A stretch of 5,502 bases of DNA, taken from positions 1-5,502 of the forward strand of contig PSRN01000118.1 in NCBI GenBank assembly GCA_003176075.1, written 5' to 3'. Each line of letters starts with the position of its first letter. Positions within the stretch are counted from its first letter, which is position 1. The stretch is from Bdellovibrio sp. (GTDB lineage: Bacteria; Bdellovibrionota; Bdellovibrionia; Bdellovibrionales; Bdellovibrionaceae). The notes under the pieces were generated by a model. It was not told the DNA's origin. It worked only from the letters and a program-made list of their open reading frames with translations, and made no database searches. This document shows positions 1-5,502 of the stretch, one piece after another. The position numbers and the translations under genes are program-made.

Positions 1-1175
1 CAAATATTGTGCCCGAGGTCCCGGCCTCCACCTTGCCTCACCCCCACACCTTTAAACTCGGCGAGTTCATCACCCACGCCACACTCTATGGTAAGACCAG
101 TCTTGAAAACTTTTTGAAAACCGGCTTTTCGCGGGTGAATGAAGGTTCGGTCAAGGAATTCATCGCCAAGGGGTTGCCAAAAGCGCTGCGTGACCGGTCG
201 TTGACGAGTCTCAAGGATGAGGATTTTAAAAAAATATTTCAGGCGGTGCAAAACACCGAACTCATGGCCCCCTCCACCAAATCGGTGCTGACGGTTGGAG
301 AGGAGGCTTTGTCTCAATCCATCCAACGCCTCGGTGAAATCGATTTTTTTTCGGTGGTCACGCGACGACCTACGATTTGCGATTTCAAACCGGTGTCGGT
401 CGAAGTGGCGCTGGCGCGCTTCAACAATCGCAATCAAGCGCTCGATGAACCGGTCCAGCTTCTTCGATTTGCCAACCGCGTGCCCCTGCAGTTTGATAAA
501 TCAGGTTGCGCGATCACCTGGGCCATTGAATCAGTGAATTGGAAAAGTTACGGTTTGGCGCAGCCAAAGAACTCGCTGCCGCTGGGTCCTTATGTTTTTG
601 CCGTGTCCGTCGTTTCGCCTTTTATCAAGTTCAAGAATGCATCCAAGGAAACGATCGACGCCTCCGAGGAACTCGTTGAGGAAATCCGTCGCGCCCTGAT
701 GCAGGCTGGACAAAAACTGGCCAGGCATATCAAGAAGGAATTCAAGGAAGCGGATTTGGAGCGCAAGCTCGCTCATATTGAACAATTTGGCCCCATCTTG
801 GTGGAGACCCTGGTGCGTCTGACCAAGAGCAATGAGGCGCGCCGGAAAAAGGCGGAAGAAGGATTGACCAAACTGCTGGGCAGGGATTCCAAGGACGCCA
901 TCGCCGACCTGGAAGAGGCCGAGGCGAAGCTCAAGGAACAAAAGCGCAAATTGGCCAAAAAACTGGGTCGTGGTGAAGACGAGGAGGGTGACTCTTCGGC
1001 CAACGGAAAGGCGAACGAAGGGAAAAGGACGGAAGAACGAGAGCCGGCGCAAGAGGCGCAAGCGGACCCCACGTTGCCGCAAACCGAGTTGCAAGAACCA
1101 GGATCCGAGACACCAGTCCCAGCAGCGGAATTTACGCAGCCGCGGACCAACGCGGACGAAGAGGTTAATTCATGA
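1..1175 (+). CDS. top6B: DNA topoisomerase VI subunit B, C-terminal part (5' end outside window)
   Basis: This is the ATP-binding subunit of a type IIB topoisomerase, an A2B2 enzyme that relaxes and decatenates DNA by ATP-dependent double-strand passage. The frame is open to the window edge (codons at 3-8 read N-I before the GTG at 9), so that GTG is probably internal and the GHKL ATPase domain is missing only because the window begins here. Numbering from the GTG: residues about 10-85 fit the H2TH domain (PHPHTFKLGEF, then FLKTGFSRV). Residues about 86-235 fit the transducer domain (VLTVGEEAL, VTRRPT, LLRFANRVPL, CAITWAIESVNWKSYGL). Lys213 in NASKETIDA sits where the family has its conserved ATP-sensing switch lysine. 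Residues about 236-320 are a charged, probably coiled-coil helix. The last 70 or so residues are low-complexity, rich in E, A, P, Q and T, and look disordered. The stop overlaps the subunit A start. Family assignment is firm; the tail's role is unknown. Confidence 0.93.
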   Translation, partial: NIVPEVPASTLPHPHTFKLGEFITHATLYGKTSLENFLKTGFSRVNEGSVKEFIAKGLPKALRDRSLTSLKDEDFKKIFQAVQNTELMAPSTKSVLTVGEEALSQSIQRLGEIDFFSVVTRRPTICDFKPVSVEVALARFNNRNQALDEPVQLLRFANRVPLQFDKSGCAITWAIESVNWKSYGLAQPKNSLPLGPYVFAVSVVSPFIKFKNASKETIDASEELVEEIRRALMQAGQKLARHIKKEFKEADLERKLAHIEQFGPILVETLVRLTKSNEARRKKAEEGLTKLLGRDSKDAIADLEEAEAKLKEQKRKLAKKLGRGEDEEGDSSANGKANEGKRTEEREPAQEAQADPTLPQTELQEPGSETPVPAAEFTQPRTNADEEVNS

Positions 1176-2335
1176 CACGATTGATTCAGATTCGGCAGCT
1201 CAATATCGATATCCCCAAGGAGGCCCGCCATCTGGCCGAACGAATGCTCAGTGATCTTGAGAAGAGCAAGCGTCCCGTTCTCGAGGCGGTGAAGACGAGC
1301 CTCGATAACTCCTTTTACAATCCGAAGGTGGGCTATCTGACCCCTGGGGACAAGATCGTCCGCACCGAGCTTAACGTGTCCTCGGTGCAAAAGCTCGCGC
1401 GCGTTGTTTTCATGCTTGAGATTCTTCTCCGCAATCTCGACATTGGATCGGTCAATACCAAGCGTGAGCTTTATTATATCTGCAAGGGGCTGATCAAAGG
1501 GGATTCCCATTTGCGTCCTCTTGATTTTGAGGACCAGGACGAGAGCGATTCGATCATTGATTTCATTGGTGACATGCTTAAGGTTTATCGCGAAGAACTC
1601 AATTGCTTCGCCAATGATCGCGGTGGGCAAACCTACTCCAGGCAGCTGGTGGTGACCGAGGCCTTGCCTGACGGCGAAAAGGCCACGGTTGATTTGTCCA
1701 CGCTGGGAACCGCGCCCTTTCAACCGAAAAACCGGCCGCAATCACTGAAGCTGAAAGCAAAGAAGAAAATTGAGTTTTGCCTCATCGTTGAATCCGAGGG
1801 CACGGCGAACACGCTGCAAACCATGGGTTTTACGAAGCGGAATCCGTGCATCTTGATGGGCGCGCAAGGCGTGCCGTCCAACGCCGTGCGGGGCTGGTGC
1901 AAATTGATTCAAGAAGAATTGGAAGTGCCGATGTACTTCTTCGGCGATCTTGACGCCTACACCTTGCAAAATATTTTCCGCACCTTGAAGGCGGGTTCGG
2001 CGGCCTCCTTGATCCGCAACGCTGATTTTTCGGCTCCCCAGGTGCGCTTTTTGGGAGTGTTGCCGGAGGACGTGAAGAAATACGATTTGCCCCACTACAA
2101 GGTCAAAGAATCGGATCCCGTCGAAGCCCGGGCGCTCAAGAAGGCCAAGGACGCGCTTGAAAATGACCCCTTCTTTTTGGATAAGCGAAACAAAGGTTTG
2201 GCTGATATTTTGCGCTGGCTGCTCAAGGAAAAGATCCGCTGTGAGCAGCAAAGTTTTTTTTCCGTCGACCCCAAGGATCCGCTGAAGACCGAAAAATTGA
2301 TTCTGGAAAAGATTCGCCGGAGCAGCTTTGTCTAA
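1172..2335 (+). CDS. top6A: DNA topoisomerase VI subunit A (Spo11-like DNA-cleaving subunit)
   Basis: This is the DNA-cutting subunit of topoisomerase VI, homologous to eukaryotic Spo11. It forms a transient 5'-phosphotyrosyl bond and partners with the subunit B just upstream. At 387 residues it has the normal family length. The N-terminal winged-helix (5Y-CAP) domain carries TKRELYY, in which Tyr102 is the expected catalytic tyrosine. The Toprim domain shows Glu207 in IVESEG and the acidic pair Asp259/Asp261 in FGDLDAY, with spacing matching the archaeal enzymes. Further family blocks are GAQGVPSNAVRGW (residues 230-242), FLGVLPEDVKKYDLP, and a C-terminal segment with EQQSFFS. The usual archaeal DxDPxG reads DLDAYT here, so the Pro and Gly are replaced. 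The ATG is supported by GAAGAGG ending 7 bases upstream and by the ATGA overlap with subunit B, which suggests translational coupling. Bacterial copies are known but sporadic, so ancient lateral transfer is likely. Function is inferred from motifs. Confidence 0.94.
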   Translation: MTRLIQIRQLNIDIPKEARHLAERMLSDLEKSKRPVLEAVKTSLDNSFYNPKVGYLTPGDKIVRTELNVSSVQKLARVVFMLEILLRNLDIGSVNTKRELYYICKGLIKGDSHLRPLDFEDQDESDSIIDFIGDMLKVYREELNCFANDRGGQTYSRQLVVTEALPDGEKATVDLSTLGTAPFQPKNRPQSLKLKAKKKIEFCLIVESEGTANTLQTMGFTKRNPCILMGAQGVPSNAVRGWCKLIQEELEVPMYFFGDLDAYTLQNIFRTLKAGSAASLIRNADFSAPQVRFLGVLPEDVKKYDLPHYKVKESDPVEARALKKAKDALENDPFFLDKRNKGLADILRWLLKEKIRCEQQSFFSVDPKDPLKTEKLILEKIRRSSFV

Positions 2336-2353
2336 GCTCCATTCAGGGTCCGA

Positions 2354-2371
2354 TGGGGGCCTCAGCCCCCA
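2354..2371. terminator. GC-rich hairpin after top6A, possible two-way terminator
   Basis: TGGGGGC and GCCCCCA form a perfect 7-bp stem around a 4-base CTCA loop, starting 19 bases after the top6A stop. No T-run follows on either strand, so it is not a textbook intrinsic terminator. It lies between the ends of two convergent genes, top6A and the minus-strand microprotein, and could act as a 3'-end stabiliser or factor-assisted terminator for both. Confidence 0.45.
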
Positions 2372-2416
2372 CCAGACGCTTCCCCCTCCAATTGATTCAT
2401 TGAGACGGGTGGTTAT

Positions 2417-2545
2417 TTAGACGGATGGTGAGCAGAGATTTTTATGAACTCTTGCCGGCATCGAAGCTTCGCCAATTTCGCAAAGGATCAGGAGCAAGAG
2501 GCTGACGACGAGGACCTGGACGAGAAGCAGGGTGGTGTGTTTCAT
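2417..2545 (-). CDS. Hypothetical small membrane protein (42 aa)
   Basis: I do not recognise this gene. The minus-strand frame starts with ATG at 2545-2543 and ends with TAA at 2419-2417. The start is MKHTT, followed by an almost uninterrupted hydrophobic stretch (residues 6-22, mostly L, V and I, ending LLLLILC). A short polar tail follows, with GEASMPARVHKN and a second cysteine at 38. This is the pattern of a single-pass membrane microprotein or an uncleaved signal anchor. The LILC sequence resembles a lipobox but has Leu where Ala, Gly or Ser is expected just before the Cys, so a lipoprotein is unlikely. A Shine-Dalgarno-like GAGG lies 8 bases before the ATG, inside the palindrome at 2554-2565. 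The gene converges on top6A and diverges from the aconitase. No strong minus-strand promoter was found. The hydrophobic run plus a well-placed ribosome site is the case for coding; the short length is the case against. Confidence 0.45.
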   Translation of the reverse strand: MKHTTLLLVQVLVVSLLLLILCEIGEASMPARVHKNLCSPSV

Positions 2546-2546
2546 G

Positions 2547-2587
2547 GTGACATCCTCAATTGAGGGCGTATACTATTGTCATATAAG
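2547..2587 (+). promoter_or_regulatory. Promoter candidates for the aconitase gene
   Basis: Two overlapping sigma-70-like promoters can be read. The first has GTGACA (2547-2552), a 16-base spacer and TATACT (2569-2574), each hexamer matching consensus at five of six positions. The second has TTGAGG (2560-2565), a 16-base spacer and TATAAG (2582-2587). Either gives a leader of roughly 70-85 bases before the GTG start at 2664. Which one is used cannot be decided from sequence. Confidence 0.5.
2554..2565. promoter_or_regulatory. Perfect 12-bp palindrome, possible operator
   Basis: CCTCAATTGAGG is a perfect inverted repeat. It overlaps the -35 of one aconitase promoter candidate, lies in the spacer of the other, and contains the GAGG ribosome site of the minus-strand microprotein. 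A dimeric regulator bound here would touch both divergent genes. The role is inferred from position and symmetry only. Confidence 0.35.
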
Positions 2588-2633
2588 GGTTTTTCGTAAA
2601 TTCGAAATGATCAAATTATCATGCTCGTATTGA

Positions 2634-2657
2634 ATGAATCGAGCTGCATGAATCGAG
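2634..2657 (+). repeat. 10-bp direct repeat next to the aconitase start
   Basis: ATGAATCGAG occurs at 2634-2643 and again at 2648-2657, with a 14-base period, just before the aconitase GTG. The second copy supplies the GAG(G) that is the only ribosome-site-like sequence for the gene. Each copy begins with an ATG that opens a tiny frame: 5 codons from 2634, ending in an ATGA overlap with the second ATG, then 9 codons from 2648 ending at 2677, inside the aconitase gene. The role is unknown; it could be a small duplication or a translational control element. Confidence 0.5.
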
Positions 2658-2663
2658 GCTCCC

Positions 2664-4928
2664 GTGAAAAGAATTGAAACCACGCCCGATCTTGTTCGAG
2701 AAGTTTACCAAAGGACAAAAGAACGTGTGGCGGTGATCCGCAAGCGGCTGAACCGGCCACTCACCATGGCGGAGAAAGTTCTCCTGGGTCATCTTGCGGA
2801 TCCGGCCCAGCAGGAGCTTGAGCGTGGCAAGAGTTTCCTGCTTCTTCATCCCGATCGGGTCGCGATGCAAGACGCGACGGCGCAGATGGCTTTGCTGCAA
2901 TTCATGTTGTCAGGAAGGCAGGAGTCGGCCGTTCCCGCCACCGTTCACTGTGATCATTTGATTCAAGCTTTCAAGGGCAAAGAAGCCGACATGGCTTCCT
3001 CCAACAAGACCAACCAGGAAGTCTTTGATTTTCTCGCCACGGCATCTTCCAGATACAATATCGGATTCTGGAAACCCGGTGCTGGAATCATTCATCAAGT
3101 CATCCTGGAAAATTACGCGTTCCCCGGCGGATTGATGATCGGCACGGACTCCCACACGCCGAATGCGGGCGGCCTCGGGATGGCCGCTGTCGGTGTCGGT
3201 GGTTCCGACGCTTCCGACGTGATGGCCGGTCTGCCTTGGGAAGTTAAAAACCCGAAACTCATTGGTGTTCACCTCAAAGGGGCCCTGCAGGGTTGGGCTT
3301 CCGCCAAAGATGTCATTTTGAAATTGCTGGGAATCCTCACCGTCAAGGGTGGGACAGACAAGATCGTGGAGTATTTCGGTAGCGGCACGCCATCGATCAG
3401 CTGCACGGGGAAGGCGACCATCACCAATATGGGGGCCGAACTGGGAGCGACGTTCTCCATCTTTCCTTATGATGACCGCATGGCCAGTTATTTGCGAGCC
3501 ACCAACCGCGCGGCATTGGCGGATTTGGCCCATCAGTTTAAGGACTATTTGGTCGCCGACGCGGAGGTGGTGGCCAATCCGCAGAAATATTTTGACGAAG
3601 TCTATGAGATCGATCTTTCGACTTTGGAGCCTCACCTCGTTGGACCGCATTCACCGGATATCGCGTGGCCCATTTCCGCGATGGCTAAGCAAGCCAAGGA
3701 GAAGGGGTGGCCGACCAAGCTCTCCAGCGCGCTTGTTGGCAGTTGCACCAATTCTTCTTACGAGGACATCGGCCGCGCCGCCTTTGTCGCGCGTCAGGTG
3801 CTGGAACAAGGGCATAAGATGCCGCAAAGATTTTATGTCTCACCCGGATCGACGCAAATTCAAAACACGATTCAGCGGGACGGTTTGATGAACACTTTGG
3901 AGCAGGTGGGGGCCGTCGTCCTCGCCAATGCTTGCGGGCCTTGCATTGGACAATGGAAAAGGGATGATATCCAGTCGGGTGAGAAGAACACCATTGTCAC
4001 TTCCTTCAATCGCAACTTCCGCGGCCGCAACGATGCGAATACCGAAACTTTGGCATTCATTGGCTCCCCCGAACTGGTGATGGCCCTTGGACTTGCCGGG
4101 CGGCTGGATTTCAATCCGATGAAGGATGAAATTGAAACTCCCAAGGGCAAAGTGAAGCTGAAAGCTCCGGTGGCGCCCGAGCTGCCTGAAAAAGGATTCG
4201 TTCCGGATCCACAAGGGTATCAGGCACCGGCGGGTCAAGGCGCGAAGGTTGCGATCAGCCCGAGTTCAGAGCGGCTGCAAATTTTGACCCCTTTCGCGTC
4301 GTGGGACGGCAAGGATTTTGTCAATCAGGTGATCCTGGCCAAGGTTAAAGGAAAATGTACAACGGATCATATCAGTCCTGGAGGAAGTTGGCTGAAGTAC
4401 CGTGGCCACTTGGATCATATTTCCGACAACTTACTTCTCGGCGCTGACAACGCTTTCACCGGTGAAATTGGAAAGGGCAAGAATCAACTGAGTGGGCAAA
4501 AGGGGTTCGAATTCGCCAAGATTGCTCGTGAGTATCGGAAGGCTGGACAGGGATGGATTATTGTCGGCGATGAAAACTATGGCGAAGGATCGTCGCGCGA
4601 GCATGCCGCCATGAGCCCGCGATTTCTCGGGTGCACGGCGGTGGTGGCCAGGTCTTTTGCCCGCATTCATGAAACAAATCTAAAAAAGCAGGGCATTTTG
4701 GCGCTGACGTTTTCAAATCCCAGGGATTACGACAAAATTGGCGAAGATGACCGCGTCTCCATCCAAAATCTGGCTCACTTGACGCCAGGAAAAGAGGTGG
4801 TGATGAAGGTTGAGCATAAGGGTGGGGGGCAAGAAGAAATTTCTCTGCGTCACTCTTACAATCCTGAGCAAATAAAATGGTTTAAGGCTGGCTCAGCCCT
4901 CAACCTCATTCGGGCGGCGCACGCCTAA
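2664..4928 (+). CDS. acn: Aconitate hydratase, mitochondrial-type
   Basis: This enzyme interconverts citrate and isocitrate through cis-aconitate in the cytoplasmic TCA cycle, using a [4Fe-4S] cluster. The 754-residue length and the opening (EVYQRTKERV, then RPLTMAEKVLLGHL) match the mitochondrial-type family rather than the longer AcnA or the AcnB type. Cluster ligands are Cys361 in GSCTNSSYED and Cys424/Cys427 in ACGPCIG. Substrate-site residues are Gln69 (MQDATAQM), His98 (HCDH), Asp162-Ser163-His164 (GTDSHTPNAGG) and Ser643-Ser644-Arg645 (GEGSSREH). Domains 1-3 run to about residue 510; after a linker, the swivelling domain 4 covers about 535-754. The GTG at 2664 is chosen because a TGA lies in frame at 2649-2651 and no other start falls between, while the first downstream ATG would remove conserved N-terminal sequence. 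The ribosome site is weak (GAGG at 2655-2658). The gene appears to be transcribed alone. No truncation or lost catalytic residue is seen. Confidence 0.97.
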   Translation: MKRIETTPDLVREVYQRTKERVAVIRKRLNRPLTMAEKVLLGHLADPAQQELERGKSFLLLHPDRVAMQDATAQMALLQFMLSGRQESAVPATVHCDHLIQAFKGKEADMASSNKTNQEVFDFLATASSRYNIGFWKPGAGIIHQVILENYAFPGGLMIGTDSHTPNAGGLGMAAVGVGGSDASDVMAGLPWEVKNPKLIGVHLKGALQGWASAKDVILKLLGILTVKGGTDKIVEYFGSGTPSISCTGKATITNMGAELGATFSIFPYDDRMASYLRATNRAALADLAHQFKDYLVADAEVVANPQKYFDEVYEIDLSTLEPHLVGPHSPDIAWPISAMAKQAKEKGWPTKLSSALVGSCTNSSYEDIGRAAFVARQVLEQGHKMPQRFYVSPGSTQIQNTIQRDGLMNTLEQVGAVVLANACGPCIGQWKRDDIQSGEKNTIVTSFNRNFRGRNDANTETLAFIGSPELVMALGLAGRLDFNPMKDEIETPKGKVKLKAPVAPELPEKGFVPDPQGYQAPAGQGAKVAISPSSERLQILTPFASWDGKDFVNQVILAKVKGKCTTDHISPGGSWLKYRGHLDHISDNLLLGADNAFTGEIGKGKNQLSGQKGFEFAKIAREYRKAGQGWIIVGDENYGEGSSREHAAMSPRFLGCTAVVARSFARIHETNLKKQGILALTFSNPRDYDKIGEDDRVSIQNLAHLTPGKEVVMKVEHKGGGQEEISLRHSYNPEQIKWFKAGSALNLIRAAHA

Positions 4929-4943
4929 GAGCGCATCTGCTTA

Positions 4944-4980
4944 TTCTTTACCGTAAAGAAGTAAATTTTCTTTACTTCTT
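4944..4980. promoter_or_regulatory. Inverted and direct TTCTTTAC repeats, probable operator
   Basis: The octamer TTCTTTAC occurs at 4944-4951, inverted as GTAAAGAA at 4953-4960, and again direct at 4968-4975. The first two form a 17-bp palindrome with a one-base centre. The second and third lie within a longer 10-bp inverted repeat, AAGAAGTAAA (4956-4965) and TTTACTTCTT (4971-4980), around a 5-base loop. The last arm covers the -35 hexamer of the toxin-antitoxin promoter, so binding here should repress it. AbrB/MazE-type antitoxins commonly autoregulate from such sites. As RNA, the 10-bp stem could also stabilise the aconitase 3' end, but no T-run follows it. Confidence 0.6.
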
Positions 4981-4999
4981 GGCTTGGTCTTGATAGACT
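4971..4999 (+). promoter_or_regulatory. Promoter of the toxin-antitoxin pair, probably leaderless
   Basis: TTTACT (4971-4976) and TAGACT (4994-4999) are separated by exactly 17 bases, each matching consensus at four of six positions. A TG one base before the -10 (4991-4992) makes it an extended -10. Transcription should begin about 6-8 bases after 4999, at or within a base or two of the antitoxin ATG at 5006. No ribosome site precedes that ATG, which fits a leaderless mRNA. Confidence 0.55.
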
Positions 5000-5005
5000 G
5001 TTCTC

Positions 5006-5239
5006 ATGAAGGCGCACAAACTCGCTACCCTTTCAAGCAAAGGGCAAACAACCATCCCGCAGGAGATCAGAAGATCCCTCGATCTTCACTCCGGCGATAT
5101 GCTCGCCTTTGAAATCGAAGACGACGGCAAAGTGGTTTTAAAGAAAGTCCGCGCCCAAGACGAAGAACTCGATCATTTAAAAAGCATCGAAATGACCTTA
5201 GCGCCGGAATGGATGAGCGATGACGACGACGATCTATGA
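5006..5239 (+). CDS. AbrB/MazE-family antitoxin
   Basis: This is the probable antitoxin of a type II toxin-antitoxin pair: a DNA-binding protein expected to neutralise the downstream toxin and repress its own promoter. The 77-residue length is typical. Residues 5-48 form the swapped-hairpin AbrB/SpoVT fold, with the signature LSSKGQTTIPQEIRRSLDL, then GDMLAFEIEDDGKVVLKKV. The C-terminal part (about 50-77) is acidic, ends in five aspartates and a leucine, and would be the flexible toxin-binding segment. The ATG at 5006 has no Shine-Dalgarno sequence; the promoter just upstream predicts a leaderless transcript. The last 20 bases overlap the toxin gene in another frame, typical of coupled pairs. 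Family assignment is firm; binding of this protein to the upstream repeats is inference. Confidence 0.9.
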   Translation: MKAHKLATLSSKGQTTIPQEIRRSLDLHSGDMLAFEIEDDGKVVLKKVRAQDEELDHLKSIEMTLAPEWMSDDDDDL

Positions 5240-5483
5240 TACCTTCGATGTCGTTGAAGTGCCTTTTCCGTTCTCGGATTTTCCCAAATCAAAGGTCAGA
5301 AAAGCTCTAGTGCTGACGCCAATGTCCACGAATGAACCAAACGGCGCCACGACTCTTATGATGATTACATCGGGCAAAAACTCCGCATGGATCGGCGACA
5401 CCGCCTTGACTAAATGGAACGATGCCGGACTTAACAAGCCCCGCAATAAAGTTTCCAGTGCAACCAAACGGTTAACAAGCTGA
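5220..5483 (+). CDS. PemK/MazF-family toxin, C-terminus short or frameshifted
   Basis: This is the probable toxin partner of the preceding antitoxin. The PemK/MazF family are mostly sequence-specific endoribonucleases that block translation. Visible family features are VPFPFSD (residues 14-20), a basic segment with Arg27 before KALVLT (the position of the family's catalytic arginine), MMITSG with Thr50-Ser51 (the second catalytic site), and a WIGDTALTKWNDAGLNKP block (57-74). Relatives normally continue with a strand resembling VxRxKLFTLD and reach about 105-120 residues. Here the frame instead reads RNKVSSATKRLTS and stops at residue 87. A frameshift near the CCCC run at about 5438-5441 is possible: the +1 frame reads PAIKF there, but it stops at 5473-5475, so one indel does not restore full length. 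GGATGAG just before the ATG can serve as ribosome site, and the start overlaps the antitoxin by 20 bases. Activity is uncertain. Confidence 0.78.
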   Translation: MTTTIYDTFDVVEVPFPFSDFPKSKVRKALVLTPMSTNEPNGATTLMMITSGKNSAWIGDTALTKWNDAGLNKPRNKVSSATKRLTS

Positions 5484-5502
5484 GTTGAAGATGGCCACCT
5501 GA

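Noticed and set aside
9..11. GTG as the true start of topoisomerase VI subunit B
   Set aside because: The frame is open upstream to the window edge, the protein begins mid-family at the H2TH domain, and no ribosome site is visible.
773..1741. 322-codon open frame on the minus strand across the topoisomerase VI junction
   Set aside because: It is antisense to two well-supported genes, has no recognisable domain, and follows from their codon bias.
2252..2259. Run of eight T in top6A, and a similar one near 344-351 in top6B, as programmed frameshift sites
   Set aside because: The reading frames continue through both with conserved family sequence on either side, and no alternative product is evident.
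2444..2563. 39-codon plus-strand frame opposite the membrane microprotein, acidic and polar
   Set aside because: It has no good ribosome site, and its E/D-rich content is what the antisense of a Leu/Val-rich frame gives. The minus-strand reading is better supported.
2910..3650. 246-codon minus-strand frame inside aconitase, with other antisense frames at 3840-4238 and 4431-4670
   Set aside because: All lie opposite conserved aconitase sequence and resemble no protein family.
4956..4980. 10-bp stem read as an intrinsic terminator for aconitase
   Set aside because: The stem is AT-rich and is followed by GGCTTGG rather than a T-run. Its overlap with a -35 hexamer favours an operator, though a role in RNA end formation is not excluded.
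1..5502. CRISPR array, tRNA, rRNA, insertion sequence or attachment site
   Set aside because: No regularly spaced repeats, tRNA- or rRNA-like sequence, transposase frames or flanking duplications were seen on either strand.

Overview
The window looks like bacterial chromosomal DNA of moderately high G+C (mid-fifties percent by eye). The genes are closely spaced and mostly on the plus strand. The mitochondrial-type aconitase, an AbrB/MazE-type toxin-antitoxin pair and a bacterial copy of the mostly archaeal topoisomerase VI would fit a PVC-type lineage such as Verrucomicrobiota or Planctomycetota, or a related environmental phylum. This is inference; nothing in the window fixes the taxon.

Layout: (1) bases 1-1175 hold the C-terminal part of DNA topoisomerase VI subunit B, with its N-terminal ATPase region lying before the window. 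(2) bases 1172-2335 hold complete topoisomerase VI subunit A, which overlaps subunit B by an ATGA start/stop junction. Together these make one type IIB topoisomerase operon. (3) bases 2336-2663 form a 328-base intergenic region. It contains a GC-rich hairpin, a probable 42-residue membrane microprotein on the minus strand, a perfect 12-bp palindrome lying between that gene and the aconitase promoter candidates, and a 10-bp direct repeat next to the aconitase start. (4) bases 2664-4928 hold a complete 754-residue aconitase with all three cluster cysteines and the main active-site residues. (5) bases 4929-5005 are a compact regulatory region with three copies of TTCTTTAC in alternating orientation and a promoter placed so close to the next ATG that the transcript should be leaderless. 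(6) bases 5006-5483 hold an AbrB/MazE-type antitoxin overlapping a PemK/MazF-type toxin by 20 bases; the toxin reading frame ends earlier than expected.

The blocks are functionally separate: DNA topology, TCA cycle and toxin-antitoxin. I see no novel multi-gene system. The points most worth a second look are the bacterial topoisomerase VI with an altered Toprim motif and an unusual charged tail on subunit B, the small minus-strand membrane ORF, the operator array with a leaderless toxin-antitoxin promoter, and the short toxin C-terminus.
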